This document shows positions 17,944 to 27,200 of a stretch of 64,000 bases of DNA, piece after piece. Within the stretch, counting starts at the first letter, position 1, and each line of letters starts with the position of its first letter. The translations under genes were made by a program, and so were the position numbers. This DNA comes from Chitinimonas_A lacunae (GTDB lineage: Bacteria; Pseudomonadota; Gammaproteobacteria; Burkholderiales; Chitinimonadaceae): the NCBI RefSeq assembly GCF_042650885.1, contig NZ_JBHSBU010000001.1, forward strand, positions 186,001 to 250,000, in the 5' to 3' direction. The notes below the pieces were generated by a model. It made no database searches. It saw nothing but the letters and a program-made list of their open reading frames with translations, and was not told the DNA's origin.

Positions 17944-18413
17944 TGAAGAAAAGATCTATGCGTTTGCGCATAGCGGCTGGGATTGGGAAACAGTCGTGAT
18001 CAGTTACGTTTGGCCTTCATGGGGAGGCTTGTTCGGTTACTCCATGTATATTTATTTCTTTATTAAATATGGCTATAAGGCTTGCAAACGTTTTTCCTGA
18101 AATTTTCTTTTTGGCCTTTAAGAGGTGGGCAGTGGCTTATCGTCTCCGTGCTGATGTTGGAACAGTCTTTTATGCGTCAATGCAAAAATAAGTGCGCCTG
18201 GGCATGCTGGCTTAAAGGTTTGGATTCGTTTGAGGATGGAGTGGGAAGGAGTGGATGCTGAGTAGAACTAGCTATGGAGCCAACTTGAAGGCTTATGGCT
18301 TGAATGAGGCGAAGAGTGGAGGGTTTGCCTGATTATGCATAAATGCATAAAATGGCGATGCCTAAGCGATAAAAATCAGGCATTCCCACCTATTCCACTC
18401 ATAGAGGAACCCC
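17944..18413. other. Gene-free region upstream of the GEVED protein, with 5'-leader inverted repeat
   Basis: No convincing ORF. The part around 18040-18120 is AT-rich and may hold a promoter. In the probable leader, GCCTGATT at 18327-18334 pairs perfectly with AATCAGGC at 18374-18381 across about 40 bases; between them is a direct repeat of ATGCATA. This could fold as a 5'-UTR structure ending about 30 bases before the start codon. Confidence 0.4.
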
Positions 18414-20045
18414 ATGCACGCTCTTCGCCCCACCTTGCTCGCGCTCAGCCTATGCATGCTGAACATGCCGGCCGCCCTGGCCTATTGTCAGCCACGCGGC
18501 AACAGCCTCGATGCCTGGATCGACCGACTCGACGTCAACGACCGCCCGCTGACCAGCGGCAACAACTGGGGCTACTACCAGCACACCAAGTCAGCGCCCT
18601 TGTTCGCGCAGGGCAACGCGCTATTGCTGACGCCAGGTTTCAAGGCCAGCGCGACCGATCTGTACTGGCGGGCATGGGTTGACTTCAACCGTGATGGCGG
18701 TTTCTCCGACAGCGAAATCATCTTTTCCGGCCGTTCTGCCGGTCCGATCACTGCTCGTTTCGACCTGCCCGCCAATCTCCCGAGCGGTGGCCCGACCAGA
18801 TTGCGGGTAGGCATGGGACGAACGGCCTATCCCGAACCCTGCGCCGTTACCAGCCAGGGCCGCACCTTGCTCGGCGATTTTGAAGATTTCACCGTCTCAT
18901 TGCCGGGCGAGCCAGACACCCAGGCACCACAGCCAGTCGCCTACCAGCCCGGCGCGACGCAGCGCTTTGTGCCGGTGGAATCCGAACTGAGCATCCGCTT
19001 CGACGAGCCGCTGGCGGAGACTTCGATTGGCAGCGATGCCTTGGTACTGCGCGAGGAGGGGAGTCAGGAAGCTGTCCCCGGCAACCTGCGTTTCGATGCC
19101 GCCGAGCGAACGCTGCGTTTCAAGCCACAGCAGCCGCTGCGGCATGGCGGTCGCTATAGCGCAGTAATCAGCAGCGACTTGGCCGATTTATCCGGGATTC
19201 CGCTTGGAAAAGAATTGAGCTGGCCTTTTGCTGCGGCGCCCGATCCGCAGCAGAATCCGCTGGCCATGACCTGGACTTTTCCAGGTAACGAGGCGCTGGA
19301 AGTCGATCTTCGCAGCGATGTAGCGATAAATTTCTCCCGCGATATCGATCCTGCGACGCTCAGCAACGACAATATCCAGTTACTCGACGGCGATCGTCCC
19401 ATTCCGCTTAAATTCCAATACGACAATTGGACCCGCCAAGCCCGTTTCGCGCCCTTGAGCGGCAATCCGCTCGATTTTGCCAAACGCTACCGCGTGGTAA
19501 TCGGCCGCGGCGTACAGGACCGCAATGGCTACTCACTGCCGCAAGAAACGGTCTGGTCATTCAATACCATCCGCTACTGCACCTCCACCGGCCTCGGCAG
19601 TCCTTACAGTGCCTGGATCAAAAGGGTGGAAATCGGCATGGATACTTTCTCCAATGCCAATACCTATTCCACTGGTTATTACTACGATGCTGCTTACCGG
19701 AGCACTGATCTAGGATGGAGCGGCACGCTAGTCCGCCTGCGCCCAGGGACTCCTCAGGACAATCGACCAGAACGGCAACGACCTAATGTGGTTTGGAAAG
19801 CCTGGATCGATTGGAATCAGGACAATATTTTCAGCGAGTCGGAGGCGGTGTTGAGTGCAGTCAGCAATGTGCTGGTTCAATTCAACGTTCCGACACCACC
19901 CGATGCGAAACCAGGTGAGACCCGGATGCGGGTTGCGGTGAAAGGTGGGTTTGGTAATCCTCCCTACCCAACTGTCTATCCAGGACCGTGTGACCGTCAT
20001 TCTGAGGGGGAGGTGAGGGATTTTAAGGTGAGATTGAGTAGGTAA
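18414..20045 (+). CDS. Secreted GEVED-domain protein with Ig-like (Big_5) repeats
   Basis: 543 aa. Signal peptide MHALRPTLLALSLCMLNMPA, cleaved near ALA-YCQ. Two GEVED-type domains bracket the protein: residues about 24-165 (YWRAWVDFNRDGGFSDSEI ... LGDFEDFTVSL) and about 385-543 (VWKAWIDWNQDNIFSESEAV ... SEGEVRDFKVRLS). Between them are two Big_5-type Ig-like domains (around 170-275 and 280-380; SELSIRFDEPLAETSIG and DVAINFSRDIDPATL). GEVED domains are found on secreted proteases and adhesins; no catalytic domain is present here, so an extracellular binding or adhesion role is inferred. AGAGGAA upstream supports the start. Confidence 0.8.
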   Translation: MHALRPTLLALSLCMLNMPAALAYCQPRGNSLDAWIDRLDVNDRPLTSGNNWGYYQHTKSAPLFAQGNALLLTPGFKASATDLYWRAWVDFNRDGGFSDSEIIFSGRSAGPITARFDLPANLPSGGPTRLRVGMGRTAYPEPCAVTSQGRTLLGDFEDFTVSLPGEPDTQAPQPVAYQPGATQRFVPVESELSIRFDEPLAETSIGSDALVLREEGSQEAVPGNLRFDAAERTLRFKPQQPLRHGGRYSAVISSDLADLSGIPLGKELSWPFAAAPDPQQNPLAMTWTFPGNEALEVDLRSDVAINFSRDIDPATLSNDNIQLLDGDRPIPLKFQYDNWTRQARFAPLSGNPLDFAKRYRVVIGRGVQDRNGYSLPQETVWSFNTIRYCTSTGLGSPYSAWIKRVEIGMDTFSNANTYSTGYYYDAAYRSTDLGWSGTLVRLRPGTPQDNRPERQRPNVVWKAWIDWNQDNIFSESEAVLSAVSNVLVQFNVPTPPDAKPGETRMRVAVKGGFGNPPYPTVYPGPCDRHSEGEVRDFKVRLSR

Positions 20046-20052
20046 GGTTATT

Positions 20053-20090
20053 AGCCCTGTGCTGCTTGGGGATCTTGGTAGCGCAGGGCT
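20053..20090 (+). terminator. Possible terminator after GEVED gene
   Basis: Inverted repeat AGCCCTGTGCT (20053-20063) / AGCGCAGGGCT (20080-20090), one mismatch, 16-base loop, 8 bases after the stop codon. The run of T expected after a strong intrinsic terminator is absent, so this is a weak call. Confidence 0.45.
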
Positions 20091-20394
20091 TGGTGGGCTG
20101 CGTCTGCGTGCTGATTTGTTTTTAATTCTCAATGGGTTATTTGGGGAAATTAAATTGTCATTTGTATTTTTTGGTGAGGTGATTGGGTTCTCTTGTTGAC
20201 ATTTCCCTTTTTTTCGGCGACTATCGGGAAATTTTCTTTCTCGCTAATTTCTCTTGCTTTTTGGTTTTATTAAAAGATAGAAATCTTCAAATCTAATTTG
20301 CTGTTTGGCTAAAAATCTCCATTATTCTTCTTTGCTTCTTTGTTGTGCTTCAAATTTAAGATCACCTTCGCCGACTTTAGGGAGAAAGGGGGGT
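20091..20394. other. AT-rich gene-free stretch left of IS30 element
   Basis: About 300 bases of conspicuously low GC compared with both neighbours. Nothing coding is visible. At 20346-20360 the sequence GTGCTTCAAATTTAA resembles the adjacent IS30 element's terminal repeat in the opposite orientation, hinting at an older insertion or a repeat-like target. Confidence 0.4.
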
Positions 20395-21468
20395 GAATTC
20401 AATTTTGAAGTGCAATTCCAATTAAATGATGGACTTGCGTCATTCCCGTTAGCTTTTCGAATTGTTGCAGCGGCGCCACATAGCCAAACCGCTTTCGAGG
20501 ACGAGTATTTAAGCGCTGCATAGCAAAGTGAAGGTCGGCCTCTCGCACTTTATCCAAAGGGGATCCTTTGGGAAAATATTGGCGCAATAGACCATTCGCG
20601 TTTTCATTGCTCCCCCTCTGCCAAGGGGAATGCGGCTTGGCAAAAAAGAAATCCGCTTCTAATGCTTCAGCAATTTGTTCATGACGCGCAAACTCTGTCC
20701 CATTGTCACTCGTAATCGTTTTGACCCACTCCCGAATCGGTGTCAATAAATGGATCATGCCTATCTTGACCGCCTCGGCCGTTTTCTTCGCTAGCGGATA
20801 GGTCAACATTAAACCTGTTTTACGCTCGGTCAGCGTTAAGATCGCCCCTGCTTGACCCGCCCCAATCACCGTATCGGCTTCCCAGTCACCCACCCGTTCT
20901 CGGCTTTCCACCACCGCTGGGCGGTTCGAAATATCTCGACGATTCATCAGGATGCAACGCTTCACCCCTCGTCGCCATGGACGCCGACGCGGTTGGCGGC
21001 GGCGTAGATGGCGCCACAGCTGATTCTCCGGATTGGCATAAATCCACTGATAAATGGCCTCATGACTGATGGCCCGGCCTAATGAAGCCGAGATTTGCTC
21101 AGGACTCCAATCTTCTTTTAGCTTGAGCACAACGTCTTGCCACAGAGATTCTTTTATGTACGAGCCAGTTCTTTTCACTTGACTGCTGCGTTCTTGAGCT
21201 GTCACGGCTCGATACCCTGGCTGGCCACCGTTTCGCTTGATTTCTCGGCTCACTGAGGACGCGCTTCTACCCAGCAACTCCGCAATCGCTTTTTGTGAAA
21301 TTCCTTCCCACAACCCTTTTTCTATCTGGTATCGTTCGGCTTGGCTGAAGTGCCTGTAGGAATTCATGGGTTTTTATTTTCTTGGCGGAAAACGGAAGCT
21401 CATCCTATAGCACTTCGCCTCCCTCTGCTTTTTTCTTTGCTTCCCGATTGCACTTCAAATTTGAATTC
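20395..21468 (-). mobile_element. IS30-family insertion sequence (apparently complete)
   Basis: Terminal inverted repeats of 22 bp with two mismatches are seen: 20395-20416 and the complement of 21447-21468 (GAATTCAATTTTGAAGTGC versus GAATTCAAATTTGAAGTGC). They enclose one intact transposase gene. About 1.07 kb, the usual size. No obvious target duplication was identified; sequences resembling the repeat recur just outside both ends. Confidence 0.85.
20399..21367 (-). CDS. IS30-family transposase
   Basis: 322 aa, full length for the family. An N-terminal helix-turn-helix (FSQAERYQIEKGLWEGISQ, ELLGRSASSVSREIKRNG) precedes an integrase-type DDE core: first Asp in DWEADTVIGAGQAG, second in TSDNGTEFARHE, Glu in RGSNENANGLLRQYFPKG. 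The stop codon lies inside the left terminal repeat. No frameshift or internal stop, so probably active. Confidence 0.95.
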   Translation of the reverse strand: MNSYRHFSQAERYQIEKGLWEGISQKAIAELLGRSASSVSREIKRNGGQPGYRAVTAQERSSQVKRTGSYIKESLWQDVVLKLKEDWSPEQISASLGRAISHEAIYQWIYANPENQLWRHLRRRQPRRRPWRRGVKRCILMNRRDISNRPAVVESRERVGDWEADTVIGAGQAGAILTLTERKTGLMLTYPLAKKTAEAVKIGMIHLLTPIREWVKTITSDNGTEFARHEQIAEALEADFFFAKPHSPWQRGSNENANGLLRQYFPKGSPLDKVREADLHFAMQRLNTRPRKRFGYVAPLQQFEKLTGMTQVHHLIGIALQN

Positions 21469-21493
21469 GCCGGGGTGGTGAATTCAAATTTGA

Positions 21494-21950
21494 ATGGCCA
21501 TCAATGCCGATACCCAGGAAATTCAAGCGGTTGAGATGACCGACCAGCGTCAGGCCGATGGCCTACAGGTCGAGGAACTATTGTCGCAACTGCCACCCGG
21601 GACAGTGCTCGGCAGCGTGGGGGGCGACGGAGCTTATGACAGCCGGCGGGTCTCTCGCGCCGTTCAGGCGTGAGGGGCCGAATTGCTGGTTCCTCCTCGC
21701 CGGGATGCCCAGCCTTGGCAGGAGCAGACCGACTGGGCAGCCCACCGCAACGACAAGCTGGCCGTGATCAAGCGCGTGGGGCGAGCGACTGCTGGCCCGA
21801 CATCCCGAACGGCAGGTCGCCGAAATCCACGTACGCTGTGCGATCTTGAATCGCTTCGTGCTGCTGGGCATGCCCACCACGGTGGTTCACCCCTGAATTC
21901 CGTCCGGCAAAGGGGGCACTCGACCTGAGATTGGGTTATGCAACAAAGCC
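21494..21950 (+). pseudogene. Decayed 3' part of an IS903-like (IS5 family) element
   Basis: Homologous to the right half of the intact copy at 56257-57299, starting at the equivalent of 56764 and ending with the same terminal repeat (TTATGCAACAAAGCC). It is diverged (many substitutions), has a TGA replacing a Trp codon (GCGTGAGGGGCC at about 21670) and an internal deletion of about 80 bases near 21780 that removes the start of the final DDE region. Non-functional. Its left side is replaced by the flank of the IS30 element. Confidence 0.88.
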
Positions 21951-22332
21951 CCTTGAAACCAAAACTGAGCCGCCCGGCTTCGAGTTCGACGCTGTGGTAG
22001 GTCTGCTCATCGAGCGAGCGACCACGCGGCAGCTGGGTAAGGCAGAGCCTGGGATAGTGCTCGTTCAGCATGGCCAAGGTCACACAAGGCCCCAGCACAT
22101 CGAAGGCCAGCAGCTTGACCAACTGCTCGGCCTTGGCGAGCCGTATATCGAGGTTAGCCACGCCTTCGCCGCTGGCGAGCACAAACGGTTCGGCGGTCTG
22201 GAAGCTGAAATACGGATTGGCCGATTTTTCGCGCAGCGGCAAGGGAATCGCCTGCTGGACTTCCGCCAGCGGTTGGCCGATGTGCTCGCCGAGTTGTTCG
22301 ACCAGCTTCCAGAAATCGATCGGGACGGGCAT
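21951..22332 (-). pseudogene. Small unknown gene truncated by IS remnant, downstream of vgrG fragment
   Basis: 127 codons remain (start ATG at 22332 with GGAGA upstream: MPVPIDFWKLVEQLGEHIGQ) before the frame runs into the IS903-like remnant. No family is recognised; it is mixed alpha/beta in character without signal peptide or membrane segments. Its place immediately after a vgrG fragment, in the same direction, fits a type VI accessory, effector or immunity gene, but that is inference from context only. Confidence 0.55.
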
Positions 22333-22365
22333 TAGAAGCGTCTCCGGAAATCGTGAGCGGGGCGG

Positions 22366-22932
22366 CTAGCCGTAGCAGCCGCCGAGGTGGGCACCGATGC
22401 CGTCGCCCAGCACCATCTTGTGCTGGCCGTTCTGGTGCTCGAACCCGTAGCTGATGCCTTCTTGTTCGAGAAGGCGGGAGACAAAGGCGAAGTCGGATTC
22501 GTTGTACTGCACGCAGTAATTGTGCTTGGGATAGCTGGTCGCCAGCCGCTCGATGAATTGGGCAATCGGGTGTTCGGCAAAGATCTGGCGAACGATTTCG
22601 GGCCCCGACAGGTTCTGGCAGTCGGTGGTCCGTTGCAGAAACCAGAACCACGGCTGCAGTTCGGCTTGATAAACGTAGTAGCGGCCGTCACGGCCGATCT
22701 GGGCAAAGCGAGCAACGCGGGCGTTGACAAAAAAGCGCGGCCGCGGGGCATGGGTATCGAGCCTGACCGTGACGGTCTGGCCGAGCAGGGCATTGGCCTG
22801 AAGATTGGCCTCCCGGCTCAACAGCGCGATCTCGTCCATAAACGGCTGGGAGAGCTGCTCGTTCAGGCGGAGCCGGCGAAACCATAGCGCATCCTCGCCC
22901 AAGGGCGAGTGGAAGGTTTCGATTCGCTCCAT
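22366..22932 (-). pseudogene. vgrG: Truncated VgrG (type VI secretion spike), N-terminal part
   Basis: The frame from ATG 22932 (GGGGTGAAG upstream) gives 188 aa that begin MERIETFHSPLGEDALWFRR and continue with the gpD-like baseplate region (ANLQANALLGQTVTVRLD, WFWFLQRTTDCQ, FVSRLLEQEGISYGFEH). A complete VgrG is over 600 aa; here a TAG ends it after LGGCYG and the OB-fold and needle are missing. It is a deletion remnant, not a working spike. A longer frame upstream to 23046 exists but does not match the family. Confidence 0.8.
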
Positions 22933-23231
22933 GGCTTCACCCCAGCAGGCAATCGGGTCATCACAAACGATCAGACTTTTCTTCGGTGTAACAAAGGTTT
23001 GCCTGCACAAGGCAGTGATCTGACCATGCAGCCATTGCCACTCCAACTAGTAGAAGCCCTGAGGCAGGGTGTTCACGCCACAAACCGCAATAAGTCCGGA
23101 CGCGCCGGAAAGGCACGCGGACCGGCCCGTCCGGGACCGTGATAGGAGCGCTACTCAGAAAGCGAGGACGGACAGGCAGGAAAGCTCAGCAGTGTGAGGG
23201 GAGGAAGTACGCGGAGTCGTCAGCTCGGGTG
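22933..23231. other. Gap between vgrG remnant and diguanylate cyclase gene
   Basis: About 300 bases, no gene seen. A potential long hairpin is formed by TCCGGACG near 23094 and CGTCCGGGA near 23128. It might terminate or process the leftward operon upstream of the vgrG remnant. Confidence 0.35.
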
Positions 23232-24212
23232 TTATCCCGTGGCGCCATCGGGTGGGACTACTCCGTCAGCTGCGCCACAGACCTGGGCCCGGCCGCTTTG
23301 TTTGGCACGGTAGAGCTGGGCGTCGGCCTGCTGGATCAGCAGGGCCGCTTCGGCTGAGGAGGGCTGGGGTACCATGGCGCTGACCCCCAGGCTGATGGTG
23401 ACCACCTTGGCTACATCGGAGCATTGATGGGGCAGGGCCAGCGCGCGTACCGCCTTTTCCATGGTCCAGGCCAGCGCCAGGGCGCCGGGCTGGTCGGTGT
23501 CGGGCAGGATGCAGGCGAATTCTTCGCCACCATAGCGGGCGACCAGATCGGCACTCCGGTTGAGGCTGTCTTTCAGGACAGCAGCGACTTTCTGGAGACA
23601 CTCGTCGCCGGCCTGATGACCGTAGCAGTCGTTGTAGCGTTTGAAGAAATCCACATCGGCCATGATCAAGGCCAGCGGTGACTGGCTGCGGGCACAGCGG
23701 CGCCATTCGCTGTCGAGCCGCTCGTCGAAATGGCGCCGGTTGGCCACGCCGGTGAGGCCGTCGATGAATACCATGCGGCGCAGTAGATCCGACTGGAACT
23801 TCAGGGTGAGCTGGGTACGTACCCGGGCCCGTACCACGGCCGGGTTGACCGGCTTGCTGATAAAGTCGACTGCCCCCAGATCAAGGCCGCGCGTCTCCTC
23901 GGCCGGGTCGTCGTGGGCGGTGACAAAGATCACCGGAATATCGCTGGTGCTGCGATCCTCCTTCAGACGGCGGCATACCTCAAAGCCGTCCATGCCGGGC
24001 ATCACCAGATCAAGCAGAATCAGATCGGGCGGCGTCGTCTGGCAGAAGGCCAGCGCCTGCTCGCCGCTGGTGGCCATGAATACCTCGTGGTCGGCGGCGA
24101 ATACCTGATAGAGCAACTGGATATTGGTTGACTGGTCGTCAACCACCAGCAGGCGTGGCCGCAAAGTGCGGATATCGCTGAAGCTGGGTAGGATGTTTTG
24201 CAGTATCGACAT
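23232..24212 (-). CDS. REC-GGDEF diguanylate cyclase response regulator
   Basis: 326 aa. Receiver domain (RLLVVDDQSTNIQLLYQVF; phosphoacceptor Asp in ILLDLVMPGMDGFE; Thr in VTAHDD; Lys in FISKPVNP) joined to a GGDEF domain with an intact active site RYGGEEFACILP. An RSAD sequence sits exactly five residues before GGEEF, the RxxD allosteric I-site, so product inhibition is expected. The ribosome site GAGGAAG lies in the 8-base gap after the hybrid kinase stop. Last gene of a four-gene operon; the likely output converting the phosphorelay into c-di-GMP. Confidence 0.95.
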   Translation of the reverse strand: MSILQNILPSFSDIRTLRPRLLVVDDQSTNIQLLYQVFAADHEVFMATSGEQALAFCQTTPPDLILLDLVMPGMDGFEVCRRLKEDRSTSDIPVIFVTAHDDPAEETRGLDLGAVDFISKPVNPAVVRARVRTQLTLKFQSDLLRRMVFIDGLTGVANRRHFDERLDSEWRRCARSQSPLALIMADVDFFKRYNDCYGHQAGDECLQKVAAVLKDSLNRSADLVARYGGEEFACILPDTDQPGALALAWTMEKAVRALALPHQCSDVAKVVTISLGVSAMVPQPSSAEAALLIQQADAQLYRAKQSGRAQVCGAADGVVPPDGATG

Positions 24213-24220
24213 GATCTTCC

Positions 24221-27200
24221 TCAGATAGCGAAGAAACGGGCGAGCAGATCCTGACAGGCGGCGTGGGCTGCCCCGAAGTCGAGCCGGACCATCGCCTGAT
24301 CGAGCGGATATGCCGCTTCACCGAGCAGTGCGCCATAGCGCTGCTGCAACTGACGGTGCAGCTCCAGTGCCCGCATATTGGCGCCGGCCAGCAGGCTGGC
24401 CAGGGTGTCGAGCAGGCTGCGCAGTTCGTCGTCGACAGCCACTCCCTCGAGCACCGGCGACAGGTTGACACCGGCGGGTGCCAGTTCGATCAGGCCGGCC
24501 GAGGCTTCATCGATGGCTTGGCGGATCGTGGCAACCAGTTGTCGCCGCTCGGCCGGATCGAGCGTGATACCCGACTTGAAACGCGCTTCCTCCATGGCAG
24601 CCAGACTGGCCAGCCGGTTGGCCCCGACTGTGGCGGCCAGTCCCTTGAGGGTATGGAGCAGATCAATCGCCGGCCGCCGCTCGGTCTGTTCAAGGGCCTG
24701 GGCCAGCTTATCGGGCAGCGAAGCGGTATCGTGGCGGAATGACTCGACCAGCCGGTCATAGAGCGCTGCATCGCCGCCCAGGCGGTTGAGCGCCGCAGCG
24801 GTATCGATCACTGCCGGCTGAGTGTCGCCAGACGGCGGCAGCACAGGACCCGGACCCCGACCGATATGGTGCTCGATGGTAGCCAATAGATGGGCCAGAT
24901 CGATCGGTTTGCCCACATGGTCGTTCATGCCGGCAGCAAGGCAGGCGTCGCGGTCGGACGACATCGCATTGGCAGTCATCGCGATGATCGGCAAAGCCGT
25001 GGCATCGAAGCGGCGGCGGATTTCGCGGGTGGCGCTGTAGCCGTCCATATCGGGCATCTGGATATCCATCAATATCAGATCGAACGGCGGCTGTGCCTGT
25101 TCCACCGCAGTAATGCCACTGCGGCCGTCACCAGCCACCATCACTTCGGCGCCTTGCTGACTGAGCAACTCCTGGGCGACTTGCTGATTGGTCGGATTGT
25201 CCTCGACCACCAGAATACGCAGCCCGGCCAGCCGCTGTAGCCGACCGCCATGGCGCACCGGGGCAGGCGCGGCGCCGCCGGCCATGGCGCTGACCATCAT
25301 CGAGGCCGTGACCGGCTTGAACAGGAAACCATCGAACAGCGCCGGTGCCTGCTGCTGGTAACGGGCCAGCATATCGCGGCCGTGCGCCGTCACCATGATG
25401 ATCAGCGGTGCTTCGCCTGACTGGCGGCGCAGGCTGCGGGCGGTTTCCCAGCCATCCGGGCTTGGCATGTCCCAGTCGATGAATACCGCCCGGTAAGGCT
25501 GGCCGGCCTCACGGGCTGCGGCCACTTCGGCCAGTCCCTGCTCGCCGTCGGCCACGGCGGTCACTTCCCAGCCCAGCGAAGTGGCCATGGCCGCCAATAG
25601 TTCGCGCGCCGTGTCGTTATCGTCGACGATCAGCACCCGGGGCGAGGTCAGTGCGGCCTGCGGCAATGGCTGCGGTGGTGGGGCCTGATGGTCGATCAAC
25701 AGCGGCAAGGTAAACGAGAACTCGCTGCCTTGCCCCGGCGCGCTGACCAGGGTCAGCTCGCCCCCCATCAGCCGCACCAGCCGCTGACTGATCGCCAGAC
25801 CGAGGCCGGTGCCGCCGAAGCGGCGGGTGGTGGAGGACTCGGCCTGGGTGAAGCTGTCGAAGATATGGCGTTGCTGCTCCTGATCGATCCCGATGCCCGT
25901 ATCGCGCACGCTAAAGCGCAGTTGTACCGTCTTGGCATCGTTGCCGACCTGGCGCAGGGACAGCACCACTTCGCCGCGCTCGGTGAACTTGATGGCATTG
26001 CCGGCCAGATTGAGCAGCACCTGTTGCAGGCGCAAGGCATCGCCGATCAGCCGACGCGGCAGGTCGGGCGCGACGTCGTAGAGCAGCTCGACCGGCTTAT
26101 GGCCGATGCCCGGGGTCAGGATCACACCGAGGTCGCACAGCAAGTTGTCGAGATCGAAGGCATAGGTCTCCAGCGTGATCTTGCCGGCCTCGACCTTGGA
26201 GAAATCGAGGATATCGTTAAGGATGCCCAACAGGGTCCGGGCTGCCACCTCGGCCTTGTCGGCGTAGTCGCGCTGGCGGACGTCGAGTCCGGTCTGCTGG
26301 ATCAGTTGCAGCATGCCCAGGATTGCATTCATCGGCGTGCGGATTTCATGGCTCATATTGGCCAGAAACTGGCTCTTGGCCTGGCTGACCTGTTCGGCCT
26401 GATGTTTTTCGGCCTGGAGCCAGGCTTCGTATTCCTTGCGGCCGGTCACATCGTGGCCGATGCCCAGGTAGCCGATCAGCTCGTCGTCGGTCGAATGCAT
26501 GGCGGTGACGATCAGCGAGACGGTGAAGCAGGAGCCGTCGCGGCGGCGATAGGTCCATTCCCGCTGCTCGGCACCCTGGCGCAGCGACTGGGCGATCAGC
26601 ACCTCGAAACCTTCGACCGGACGGCCGAGTTCGCTCGACAGCTCGCGGCCACGGGCAGCGATTTCTTCGGGCAGATGGAGGACCAGCGGGGTGCAGCAGG
26701 CAATCATCTCCTCGGCCTGGTAGCCCAGCAGATGTTCGGCGCCCTGGTTGAACAGGGTGATGGTGCCTTCGAGGTCGGTGGCGATGATCGAGACTTCCGA
26801 TGCCGAATCGAGCACCGAGCGCAGCAGCGCCGTGGTGCGGCGCAGGCTCTCCTGGGCCAGGCGGCGCGCGGTGACATCCATATGGGTGCCCGACACCCAT
26901 TCCGGCTCACCGTCAGCGGTCCATGACCAGACCCGGCCACGCCCGAGTGCCCAGACCCAGTGACCATCGCGATGACGCCAGCGGCTTTCGCACTCGCACA
27001 GATCACTGTCGCCTGGCCGGTGCTGGGTCAGCATCGCCTGCATATGGTCGAGGTCTTCGGGGTGGGCCAGTTGTTCCCAGGTGGCGATGCTGACCGGTTC
27101 GAGCTCTTCGAGCTCATAGCCGACGAGATTGGCCCAGCGGGTATCTAGCCGCAGCTCGCCGGTCTGGATATTCCATTCCCAGGTGCCGACATGGGTGCCT

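Noticed and set aside
25688..26926. 412-codon plus-strand frame opposite the five-PAS hybrid kinase
   Set aside because: Antisense to intact catalytic domains; composition typical of a shadow frame.
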